Positions 34,570 to 46,089 of a stretch of 64,000 bases of DNA are shown piece after piece. Positions within the stretch are counted from its first letter, which is position 1, and each line of letters begins with the position of its first letter. Made by a program: the position numbers and the translations under genes. The notes under the pieces were generated by a model. The model had not been told where the DNA came from and ran no database searches. It saw only the letters and a list, made by a program, of their open reading frames with translations. Where the stretch lies: assembly GCA_023935145.1 (NCBI GenBank), contig CM043705.1, positions 89,438,084 through 89,502,083 of the forward strand. Direction: 5' to 3'. This stretch comes from Bretschneidera sinensis (taxonomy: Eukaryota > Streptophyta > Magnoliopsida > Brassicales > Akaniaceae).

Positions 34570-35250
34570 ACAACTATACAAGCCCATGACATACACATGT
34601 AACACATACTGCAACCTAAGCCAATTTTATTTTTTTTCTTTTAAAATATTCTATTCTCTAGAGTCTAAACTCTTCTTTACAAAATACCCAATCTTCCTTT
34701 AAAATATCATCTACACACATGTTGGCTCTCCACCGTCCCCTTCTTTCTCCTTTCTATCACAACACATTGATATGGAGGATCTGCTGCCAGATCCAATGGT
34801 TTGAGCCAGGAGGCTCTCAGCTAGGTTACGATCACCTAGGAGGCGACGTCTTCTTAACTGAGGACTCCAGATCGAAGCCGTAACATACACATGCAACACA
34901 TATTGCAACCCAAAGCGAGTTTAATTTTTTTCTTTTAAAATATTACTATCTCTAGAGTCTTGGCTCTTCTTTCCAAAATACCTAATCTTCCATTAAAATA
35001 TCATCTCACACCTGTATTAGAGAAACGTGTGCTACTGGGGAATAAATTCTCAAAATCCAAAATTGAGACCAAGATGTTGGCTCTCCAGTGTCCCCTTCTC
35101 TTTCCCTCCCCTCACTCATCACTCTCTAACACACTAATATGGAGGATCTGCGGCCAGATCTGGTGGCGAGAACCAGGAGGCTCTCAGCTAGATTGCGATC
35201 ACCTAAGAGGCGACGTCTTCTTAGCTGAGGACTCCAGGTCCAAGCCATTG
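34570..35250 (+). repeat. Direct tandem duplicate, about 300 and 360 bp
   Basis: Copy 1 (about 34585-34880) and copy 2 (about 34882-35250) share ACATACACATG, TCTCTAGAGTCT, ATATGGAGGATCTG, GGAGGCTCTCAGCTAG and GAGGCGACGTCTTCTTA in the same order. Copy 2 has an extra stretch of about 55 bp near 35010-35070. In copy 2, ATGGAGGATCTG opens a short basic frame (MEDLRPDLVARTRRLSARLR) of about 28 codons. In copy 1 that frame has a stop after nine codons. It could be a duplicated leader or first exon of a lost gene; I do not recognise it. Confidence 0.7.
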
Positions 35251-36983
35251 CTGGCGAGCACCTTTTGCATTCCCTGGCTCTCTTGCCCCTGTCTCCTCTG
35301 TGATTTAAGATCCAACATCCAAGTAAATCATGTGTGATTCAAGATTTCAAGTCTTTGAGGTAAAATCCTTAACATGAATCATCATTTTTAATAAGAAAAA
35401 ATGAAAATTGCAGAGCTACTCTCTTTAATTTTGAGTTGGATTATGTTGATTGTTGCTTGAAATTCTAAGATCAATGATTTTGGGTTATTGTTGGGCTGTA
35501 AATTTTTTTCCTTAATGATTTTTTGGCATTATGTGGCTCTCTGATTTTTTTTTTTTTAATTAATGCATCACCAAAACGAGGCCGTTTTGAAACCCAGGGT
35601 TTGAAAAAAAGGTTCACTGGGGCGTTGGCCTCGATTGCTTGAGCGTAAATACACACGCCTTAGTACGGGACATATGTCCAGATAAAAAAAAGCGCACGTA
35701 CAGTTGAAGGTTCGCTTGAGGCGTTTTGGGTTCATTCCGTCTCTGAGTGCGCACAAAAAAACACCTCTGAAATCATTGGTTGAAATAAAAAAATATATCT
35801 TATTGCTAACTGTATTTTTAAAAAATATTTCGAAATTTTTTTATGGAGAAAAATATCATATGGTTAATTCTATTTTTAAAAAATATCTTAAAATTTTTTT
35901 GTGATAAAAAATATTTTGTAATATGTTTTTATTAACGAAAGATAACATAACATGTTTTTATTAGTTAAAAATACTTTGTGATATATTTTTTTAATCAATC
36001 ATATAGTATTTTTTATTAACATAAACATACAACAAAATATTTTTTATCACCCTCAGTAATTTTTTAAAAATAAAGTCTCATAAAATTTTTTTTTTCCAAA
36101 AAATACCTCTAAACCAATTCCCCTGCAGCAGACTTTTTATGATTATCGAATGTGAGCTTCATAAAACCATTATCATAATATATTTTTTCATGTTGATCAC
36201 ACATTTCAGTATCACATTGTGAGATTTAGATAATTTTTATTTAAAAATTGAAAAGAAAATCAAATTCATTGTGAAATTAAATATCATTATTGTAAATTTG
36301 GATTTAAATTCTCTCCGATTGATAATGTTCCATTCAATTACATTATAATGTGTGAAAACCACGTAATTTAAGTCAAATGTTATTTAAAAATATTAATTCA
36401 AAATTCATAAAATTAAAATAAAATATATATATTATATACACGGATACATGTGTTAATAAGAAAATAAAAAAATAACAATTAATAAAGAGAAAATTCTCAA
36501 TTTTCAAAATAAAAATAAATAATTTTTTCACCCATCAACACAACGGCTACATCATGGTAGCACATCAAAACAGCGTTCTGGAATATAAAATAAATAATTA
36601 AGGCCAACAATACAATCTATCTTATTTGATTCAACAAATGGCAGCTAAGAATGGCAATGTTTGGGTACAGCACTCCACCTTAAAGTCAAATTTAAATTGA
36701 ATTTTAAATTTATCAAAAACTTAAATCAAATCAAATCACTTATTAATTTATGTTTTAACAATTACTTAATGAAATTTAATAAGTTTTGATTTATTTTGAT
36801 CAAGATTTTGATAAATTTTTTTTAAAAATAAGATGGAGCTTAAATTTGCTTTAATTTGAACCCAAACTTCGTCAATAAGATGAACAGCAGGAATCTAAGC
36901 TGGGAAATATAAGATGAAGTAACTCAACTAGTCAGAGCAAGCATATGATTCAATAATGCCTGCAAGAAATAATTTGCTTCCAT
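35251..36983. other. AT-rich intergenic DNA with a hairpin
   Basis: Low-complexity A/T runs and no gene. It includes the inverted repeat 35865-36085 and the left boundary (36545) of the segment duplicated at 7305. Confidence 0.5.
35865..36085. repeat. Inverted repeat with perfect 19-bp arms, MITE-like
   Basis: GTGATAAAAAATATTTTGT at 35901-35919 is the exact reverse complement of 36032-36050. The match continues inward for about 17 bases at 13/17 and outward through CTATTTTTAAAAAAT on the left against its complement near 36061-36076. The left arm side also has a direct duplication (TATTTTTAAAAAATAT at 35812 and 35870). It could fold into a long AT-rich hairpin. Confidence 0.65.
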
Positions 36984-39900
36984 TCACCTGTGACGAAATT
37001 TAGGCCTAACTATTGTAACCCCTGGCCTTGCCTCATCAAATCGATATCTGAAAAAGACATCACCAATCAGTATATATATAAAACACGTAAAGCTTACCAC
37101 CTCCATATTATACGCACAGGACAAAGAAAAAAACCAAGGTTGGTGAGTTGGTGGAAGGAAGGAGGTGGGCGATGGGCTTGGTAGAAGAAATGTTTTACCC
37201 GTTTTCGTTGAGGAAATTCTTCACTGCAGTAGGGAGTGCAGCTTGCCCACGACTATGATTGCCTATGCCTGTAAGAGTACATAAAGCTAATCAGTGTGCT
37301 ATGTATCTCCAACCCACTCAGTGCTGGTCGTATCACTCATTCGGTAATGAAATGAACAAACCCTGACCATAACTGAAGGGAACATCATCATTCGTCAACT
37401 AACATCAGATGAAAGACCATATTACCCTCTGAGGTCTCTAAGAAAGCAATGTGGATACTTGGATCTTAATCAAATTCAGGCACTAGGCACCTTAATAGAG
37501 GCCAATGTCAATGACCTCATAAACCATGTTAAAGTTAATAAATGTTGGACATCAGCGAATCACAGTAAGGCTGAAGATTCAGAAAAGATCAATATTTCAT
37601 TTGGAAACAGTGATGAAATAGAAATCAATAGTGACTCTTCTTCTTTTAACCTGGATACATGTTCACATTGCATAACTGCAATTTAGAGCAACTTCCTTTT
37701 GTTGGTTGTTACAATTGGTGTACCCTCTCCATCAATGCTGCGGTCCCCCCTTCATTCTTATCCCACTTTCTAAAAAGTACTGAAGTCTAGACTAAAGTAT
37801 GCAAATGGCTTGTATTCTACAAATCCTTAATTTCTACTTTTAAGAAACTTTAATTTCCAGTGTTGAACCTATCTTTTCCAATTGTCTGGTAATGAAGGAC
37901 AAATACCAGGCAACAGACTGTTTAATAGTGGAAATTGATCAATTATTGATACGTTTATAGCAAGGAAAAGGCATAATTGATTCCATCATTTCTTTCTGCA
38001 TTCAGAAGCGTCAGAATTGCAGGGTTCTGACCACTATCATATGTTGTCTGCTGATGTTGGCCCAGACTTCTAAAGATTTGCCCCTACGAATGATAAAGAC
38101 AACCTTCTAATTCAGATGATAATAACCCTTGAAACGGTAAACTTACTTTTTGATAAATACCAAGCAGCATAGAAACTTATGTTTGAACCAAAAAAACAGA
38201 TGCTAAATCTTTCTATCATCTCTTTGACACGCATCTATTGCAATCCATACATTTTACTCTTATTACTACTATTTTCTTTAATGAAACACAAACTTCATTA
38301 AAGAAAAGAAAGAATTCAATGACAAAGGATGATGCATTCTTATAGATAGAAGAAAGGACAACCAAGAATACATGGGTAGTAGGAAACAACAATGGCCTAG
38401 CATAAAACCTCCAAGTCCCAGCCACCTCTAGGTGAAACAATGCACCTGTACTCTGCAGCAAGCATGGAGCCAAGAAGCCTACCAACCATCCCCAGCCCAA
38501 CACACTACTGAAGAATTTTCTTTAAAAAAAAAAAAAAAGGAAACCACCCAAGATCAAGGAATGAGATCATCCATCACTCTTTAAGAGCCCTTTTATAGCA
38601 TCAGCTACTTAATATCTCATATTTACAAAATGCCTCCTCCCCCTTCTCGTTCTCTCTTTCTTCCATCTCAGATTGTCAACATTTTAGTCAAGTGTACTGA
38701 CTTCCTAAAGTTACTTCCGATTAGTACAGAAGTAGAAGTACTAAAAGCTCCAATAGAAAACATAAAATCATAAACACAAAGTGGATGAGCAGCCTAGCAT
38801 TATATCGACCAAAAACTACACAATAGGTTTTCAAACATACATACAACTATACAATGGGTTTTCAATCTAAAGTAAAGGGCTGTTTGGATGTTAAATGGAA
38901 CTGGATTATTCATTGTGTTTTTACATAGCATTTCACGGTGTGAATCTATAACGTAATACGAGTGCATTTAGTGAAAAGAAGTACAAAAACAAAATAAAGA
39001 GTCATTGCTACAACAAATCATATGGAATCAACTCAATAAAATCACAGCTAATGTCAACTAAAATGTTTTTCAACTGTCTGTGATGACTGATGATGTGCAA
39101 TAACCTTTTTCAACAGTTTCGATCACAATAAAGAATTTCAACATTAAAAATTCACATGCTTAGTTCAAATCTATGCATTCGCAAAATAGTGGAAAGAAAC
39201 TTCAACTGTGGCAGATAATAAACATATTTTATGTACCTGTTATAACTTGTAATGATGTTGGTCTCTGCCTAAATGCTGCCCATTGCGTATCTGAGTTCTC
39301 CATGTCCATATAATTAAAAGACCTATAAGACGAAGTGCGTGCAGTCCCATTCTTTTCCATGACTCTAACTGGAGATAATGAACGATTGACTATAACATGG
39401 TTCTCAATTTTTCGCAGATGCTCTTGCAACGCTTGAACAGCTTCTGCTGCATGAAGACCATGTAAATCCAACTTCCACATGTCGTTTTTGCTATTCCTGA
39501 TACTTAAAATTTCCTTGGCTGCCTTAGCATTAAGCTTCTCAGCAGCTAACCATTCCTCTCGGGCCTTTAGAGAGTGCTGCTGGGAAGAAGAATGATCACC
39601 TCTCATAAAGGCATTTGTGGCTGCCCTAGAATGCTGTGATGCAGACCTGTTCAATGGAAATAATTATTTCTCAGTATTAGCCATAAGGTATGGAAAACTA
39701 TTTAATATTATTTTAAAATTCATCACATCCATTGAGGAAACAATCGGGATCACAAGACTGTCATAATAAAGTGTTCTAACAAGCACTTGTCAGTAGACAT
39801 CAAGCTGCATTGAATGTACATGTCACAAATTGAATGGCTAGTTCTCCATGCTTTTTGTTGCATCATCACTTGCGTTTACAAGGAAAAAAGATCAAAAATA

Positions 39901-42604
39901 TTCTCAAGCTTTTAAGTAGTCACTGAACTATGACAAGTTTTTGAGATGCTCTTGAGGCTATGATCACCTTTATGGTTTTTATTGCAAAATAAAATATATC
40001 AACCCAACAACACAAATGACATGCATTTTCTTTAAAGCTTGATGCTTGTCGGATCTTGCACATACAGGTCAAAATAGGATTAAAAAGCCTGGGAGGGCAA
40101 GGGTCGTGGGCAAAGATTTATAGTTGGTCACAAATAAAGCAATTCTTCCCAACAACCACCCTTCTATTATTTTAATTGTTCTTGTTATTTTATTCTTAGT
40201 TTCTTACTAAGCCAATGCAAACTATATGGAATCCAAGGCTTCATTTAGTTGAGTCTTAATGGCTGTAGCTCACGTCCAAGACGTGATTCCATCACAAAAT
40301 GAGAGAATAATTATATCAATCATCCTTGCACAAAAGAAGTGCATATTTAGAATTGGGAGAATCATTGTAAAACCACAAACGAATCCATGAACCAACACAT
40401 GTTGCCCAAGAAAGTCTTGAAAGCCTTGTCTATTACCAAAAGTCTTTGGAGGGGAGGTTGAGAACTTACAATTAGCAACATCTGACCTGAGCATGTAAAA
40501 GACATTTTAAGTTTGGCCTCCAATCTTAATTTACCAACATCGAACTCTATTATTATTACTTAGAAACTGTTTAGTCCCTCCATTTCATAGAGATTGACAT
40601 CCTTATCTCCTTGGTTGTAAGCTTCTCAAACTTGAGCATAGTTATTAGAATCTTACGATTCACGATTCGATTCAATTCAGGACCTAAATGATTCGAACTG
40701 GTATGTCGAATGTAAGTTAATCCTGAACCATTGTCAAATCTATGATTCGTTTTGATTCAATTCATCTGATTCGGTAAAACCTACAATTTTTTTTATAAAA
40801 AAATTTATAGTAAAAAGGTTTAAAACAAGATGTTTAGAGCTAAAATAAACATAGTTCATTAGTTTTTCGCTTTCATAAGTGATTTTAGAAATTTAGGATT
40901 CTAAAACTTTTTGTAATGAAACAAACAAGCCCATAAAGCATTAATATCTTTGATTTCAATCCATAATAGTATTAAGTCTAGAAATTCTATTATTTTATTT
41001 TATTACTTTATTACATTATTACATTATTTATTATTTATTAATTTAATATATTGTGTTATATTAGTCATTGTTAGTAGTTAGCAAATTGCTATTATATGAC
41101 TCTAATATGTTAATTAGAGTAGATCATTGTGAGATTCGGATTAACATCACACAAGCATCTTTCCAATTGATCACATGATCATTCTATATATGTTAAAATA
41201 TTTCGTTTAGTATATATTATTTGTTTTACATGTATACATGTCAATTTAAATTGATTTTAAAAATTTGTACCGAATCTTACAATCCGATTCAATTCTCGAT
41301 TCACAAAATAGAGATTTCAATTCACGATTCGAATCTCGATTTGATAACTATGATCTTGATAAGCCAAGGAATGAAATTTCCCAATTTTTCCATAGTCTTC
41401 CACGCCACAAATCATCCCTTACTCTCTCCTCACATTTCGAGGTTGCACATAGTAATAATAAGAAAAGGAAAAGCAAATGTGTTAATGCATCACTTGCAGT
41501 GTCGTTATAATGTTGAATTATTTAAAGATAACAATTTTTCAAAACACAGCCTCAAATTGTAACTAGCTCAAACACCCTAGCTACATGATCTCAGCATAAC
41601 AGTTTATCATAATTCACAGCTTAAACAAAATTAAATTGACTAAAGTATATCTTAGTTGAAATACAACAAAATCATTAATCATTGTAACGCATATGATATA
41701 CTAGTATAGTAGTATCTGCAAACAAAATTCCATTCAAGATCCCAACAGCAAGTGGGGTGGTTAAAAAGAGGCTTTCAATGGAACTCTATGTGCAAAATAG
41801 ATATTCAAGCTAATTTGAACATAAATAGCATACATACCTCATCATTCTTAAGGCCTCTTTCCGATGGCTCAAGTAAACATCATCCTCTTCCCACTCGGGC
41901 TCAACAGGTATAGACCTTAAATGCCCCATAATAAATTTCATATCAGAAGCATCATCAGAAAGCTCTCTCCTGCCAGAACCAGAAGTATATAAGTCTGAAA
42001 ATTCTTTCTTACTGTCTTCGAGACCATTCTCAAGAGTTGAGTTCACAACTGTAAGGATAGCCATCTTTCCCAGTGAAGCACTTGTATCTTTGTTTCCGTC
42101 GCATGAAAAATCATCACTTGATAAACTCAGTTCTGCAATTTTCATTTGCTTACTCTCTTCAGAGCTATTGGTGGAAACCATTCCTTTCAAAAAAGCTGAG
42201 GCCTTCTCAATATCATTATCTGTAAATGCCACTATATCTTCAATCAAGCAATCATCTGCCCAGCAGTACGTCTCTTTGAGCTTCTTAAAAGCTAGATTGT
42301 GGTTGTTTTCCTCAACAACCTTATTGTTATGTTTCCTACTAGAACTGCCACCTTGAGCTCGGTTTTTGCAATCCTTATTCTCTGTCCAGGTTGGAAAATC
42401 TAGAGAAGGCATAAGCACTGACGAGAAAGACCTTACTGAATGAACATTATCTTTTGCAAAGTTTTCGCAGGTATTCAGAGTGGTGAGAGTGCTTGTCATG
42501 GGTGGGAAAGGATCCTTATTGATTTCGAGTTCAAGACCTTGTTTCTGTTGCTGCTTGAGATTAAAGGCAGCCCAACCAGATGGTTTACCCCGTGTCCATG
42601 ACAT
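36984..42604 (-). CDS. SMR-domain protein with CUE-like and DUF1771 regions, 4 coding exons
   Basis: Exons (minus): 42604-41838, 39646-39237, 37268-37199, 37047-36984. All junctions are GT-AG, and phases join to 436 residues. The start MSWTRGKPSGWAAF matches the usual beginning of this plant family (Arabidopsis At5g58720-like, once called PRL1-interacting). A CUE/UBA-like helical segment lies at about 112-142 (CLIEDIVAFTDNDIEKASAFL), DUF1771 at about 243-310, and the SMR domain from about 313 to the end. It has the LDLHGLH motif at 315-321, TGIGNHSRG at 392-400 and the usual C-terminus RPGVTIVRPKFR. SMR domains bind or cut nucleic acid, and the CUE-like part may bind ubiquitin. The cellular role is unknown to me. 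One intron holds the inverted-repeat element 40637-41352. The 70-nt third exon also exists as a dead copy near 7440. Confidence 0.9.
40637..41352. mobile_element. Candidate non-autonomous DNA transposon in SMR intron 1
   Basis: Ends are inverted: CATAGTTATTA at 40637 and TGATAACTATG at 41342-41352, followed inward on both sides by related GATTCACGATTCGA/TTCGAATC text. It is about 716 bp and AT-rich, with no transposase. No clean target duplication is visible beside the ends, so the superfamily is uncertain. The 113-codon plus-strand frame at 41221-41562 runs over its right end and is not a gene. Confidence 0.5.
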
Positions 42605-44010
42605 ATTCATAAGGGACAAGCAGGCAGAAACATTCATCCAGTATCCCTCACAGGCCCTCTCCGCTTGGTGTCTCCTTGAAGCCAAGATGAGCGTTCTAAT
42701 GAAGCACAACAGAACTCAAAAAGAAAAACTTTCTGAGGGACCTGACAACAGAATTTGGAAAATAAAAGGTAAGAGAACCAAACAACATATTTCTTTCACC
42801 TCATAAAAAAAATAAAAGATCAGAATATTGATAGCAAACGAGAGAGAAGAGTCCATAAAACAAATATCAATCACATTCACACCATAGCTCTAGGATTATA
42901 ATTCAATCCTTCTAGGAATTCCACCCATAGTTACTAATTACATTGCACAAGTCAGGTTTCTGTCACAACAAAGCAGCTCCCGCATACACAGACCAAGCAC
43001 ATACCAGTCTTGTGTGACTTCAGCAATTAAATGAATATATCTACACATTATTGTTTGACAGAAATTTGTTGAATTACGATGTAGCATGCTAGCTTAGGGG
43101 AGGTGGGTATGCTCTCCATTCATCTAGATAAAATATCTGCTGCCCATTAGTATTTAAAGGTTAACAAATATTGGCAATCATCAAATCATTGAATTCCATC
43201 ATCAGAATCAACACCTATTATTGAAGGGGCTCCACTAATTTACAAGTTACTCCAATAAACCAGCTTATCCAAATAGATTGAAATTTCTCCACTCAACTCT
43301 TGTCATACACTTTCTGCTCTATTATCATTTTGGAAAGAAAATGGTAATCAAATGAATTAAAATTTACTAATCAAGCTTTTCCTTTGTTTCTCTTTGGTTA
43401 CAAATGTTTGAAGAGTTAGTATTCATAAGGTGGTGGATCCAAAAATTACTAGAAATAAAATCGAGATACTAGTACAACTTCTCAGACCAATCCCTTCTGA
43501 AAAGGTCTTTTTTTAGTGTGGTAGGTGTTTGTTTGTTTCACTTCCTATGGTGCTTACACACTTGAAAGGTTTTATGCCTGATTTTGAGGAATGTTCTGCT
43601 TCTCTTTCAATTCTTACATCCTCCAAGAAACTATGGTAAAGTAAAGGAGGGTTAACTTAAAAGCATAGGGGAATTTTTTTATAAGGAGGGGAAGGGTATT
43701 GGAGGTTTCCTATAACCTCCCAAACCCCAATTTGTCAAATTTTTTAACTTTCCAAATTGCGGGTTTGCAGGGATTCATATAGAGGGTATAAGTTTACTCT
43801 CCTTTACTCTCTCATACTTTATAAAACTCGCAAACAAAGTTAATTTATTCTCCTTTCCTTACCCTTTCTTTCCCTTAAAAACCCTCCCCTTCCGCTTGAA
43901 CTACCAAACAAAGTGTTAGGCGGTTAAGGTACTGTTAGTCAAGCTGTAATTAAAAATATTAACAGTACAGTTACAACAGAAGCCCACCCAAACTACACAA
44001 ACAATGCCTT

Positions 44011-44076
44011 AACCAAAACTAGTACTCAATATTACCAAAAATAAACCAAAACTAGTACTCAATATTACCAAAAATA
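44011..44076. repeat. Two perfect tandem copies of a 33-bp unit
   Basis: Unit AACCAAAACTAGTACTCAAT... occurs at 44011-44043 and 44044-44076, inside the presumed leader intron of the SMR gene. Probably a recent slippage or repair duplication. Confidence 0.9.
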
Positions 44077-44279
44077 AATATTTTGGTGTAACAAAGACCA
44101 CCTTTTACACTATTCTTCATCTCTAGAACACAATTCCCCATATAATAAACATAAAGCGCAATACAACAAATTAACTGAAGAAAAAAAAAATCATCCATAT
44201 TTCAATACAAAACAGACAAAAGGAAAAGAGAAACAAAGTGAAGAGGCGCAGCAGTTAACAACAAGTAAGAAGACTATAC

Positions 44280-44690
44280 CTTTTTTTCTTAAATGATTGG
44301 ATGTAGATGAATACGAAGAAATAAAACAAATAGAGGCGGTGAGAATAGCTTGAGTGTTATTCGGGAAGATTCAGGCGCAGGTGAGGGAAGGGTAACCAAG
44401 GTATCAACCGATCAGACGAATGAGATGTCAACGGAATCACGAAATTAGACGGCTGGCGCTGTATCTGAAACTTCACTCCAACACAAGACTCTGACGACGA
44501 TGATGATGAACAGATTCTTCTTCTGCATATTTTCTCCATAAACCTGTTTTCTCAGTCGGAGAAATAGAGAGATACAGAGGGAGGAACCAGAGTTTCGTTC
44601 CGAAAGTCAGAACCCGAAGACGAAGAGAGAGAAAATCTTCTTTATCCGGAGGAACCTGACACAAACAGACAAGAAAATTCAATACGCGGT
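44280..44690 (-). other. Probable 5' untranslated exon of the SMR gene
   Basis: On the minus strand this ends in a good donor (AAAG then GTATAG at 44280/44279). The following 1.6 kb to the coding exon is AT-rich intron-like DNA. A plausible acceptor (TTCATTAG) lies near 42690, upstream of the ATG at 42604. The exon has CT-rich stretches and short frames only (60-69 codons). Confidence 0.45.
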
Positions 44691-46089
44691 GGTTTCTTGC
44701 GAAATTACTTATTTGCCCTCATCGTACGGCTCGACAAATTTGTGTACTGTGACTTTTCCCTCTGTTCTTCAAACCCCAACCAGTTTGTAACACTTCCCCT
44801 AATAATAACTTTTGGTTTCTCGAGTTTGTGAAGAGATTTGATTCGTGACCGTGGAATCCGCTACCTGCACTTGTGTAATTTTTAGAGGTGGAGACGGGCG
44901 GTCGGATTGGTATAAGTCTGGTCTTTGTAATAGGTTATCAAGTTAAAAATATTTGTATTTTTGAAGATTTTTATTTTTTATGTGCATTTTATGTTTTAAA
45001 GGGTGGATAATGTGTTAAAAATAAGTATTGACAAATTTTTTTTATTTAAATGAGAAAATATTCGAATCGAGTTTTATAGGTAGCGAATCAATAAATATAA
45101 ATAAAAATATTTATTTTTAATAAATCTTAATTTTTTATACTCATACTCATATTTTAACAGACGAATAACGGATGCAAATTAAAAACCTCAATTCTAATCC
45201 CTTTCAATCAAAATTTTTTTGTTATATGTATCCTACCTTACCTTTCAATACGCGGGTCAGGTCAGTTGGGTTTATAGAGTGAACCAAAGCTGATCAAAAC
45301 CAACTCAGACTAGGCTTATACTAAATTTTTAGCTTGATGTATACGAGTTGGGCCAATCCAATCTAGGAATTATGGCCTCAACTTTTGTTCAAGCCTAGAC
45401 CTATCCATTAAGCCCCAATTTCTCTTTTTTTTTTTTTTTTCTAAGTTAGCCTAAAAGACAATATCACTCCCAAAGTATACGGAAAAAATGTGTTCCTACC
45501 TTAAGTTATTACGGATTCCCTATATTTTCATAACATGAAATGTTAGAATAAGAGAATCTTAACTCTAACATTACACATTACATGAAATATAACTTATTCC
45601 ATATACAAATAATTAAATATAATATATTTAAGCGAGCTAGGCCGACCCGACTTATTTTTTAACTTTCCATGCCAACCCGTTTTTTTTTAAATCAAGCCTA
45701 AATTTTTTTTCAAGCCCAATCCATTGATCAATTTTCTTTGTCCAAACCAACAAAAACTACGGATTGAGCCAAACGGGTAAAGCGAGCCTACGAGCCAATA
45801 ATCAACTTTAGATTGAACCAGTTTAAAAATTTTATGGGCAAATACTCGTCTTGTTGAACTAACGTAGCTGCCCTACTGCTTTCATTCGCTAATACTGAGA
45901 CAAAGCTCTAGTTGAGAAAGATTTGGATATTTTATAGTTGGTGATATTATGGTAGTTAATAATAGTGTCATCTAATTTAAAATTTGGATCAATGGATACT
46001 GTTAAATCACATGTACTGAACAAAATTAAAATAGACTTAACACAATCATAATTGTAGATTTAATTTTTAAATAATGTAACACATTATCT
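44691..46089. other. Intergenic DNA upstream of the SMR gene
   Basis: Contains the presumed SMR promoter near 44700. The rest is AT-rich with no gene I can support. Confidence 0.5.

Noticed and set aside
38216..38503. 95-codon minus-strand frame in SMR intron 2
   Set aside because: No domain, no splice support; the intron joins in phase without it.
41810..42806. Plus-strand frames at 42090-42356 and 42480-42806
   Set aside because: Antisense shadows of the first SMR coding exon.
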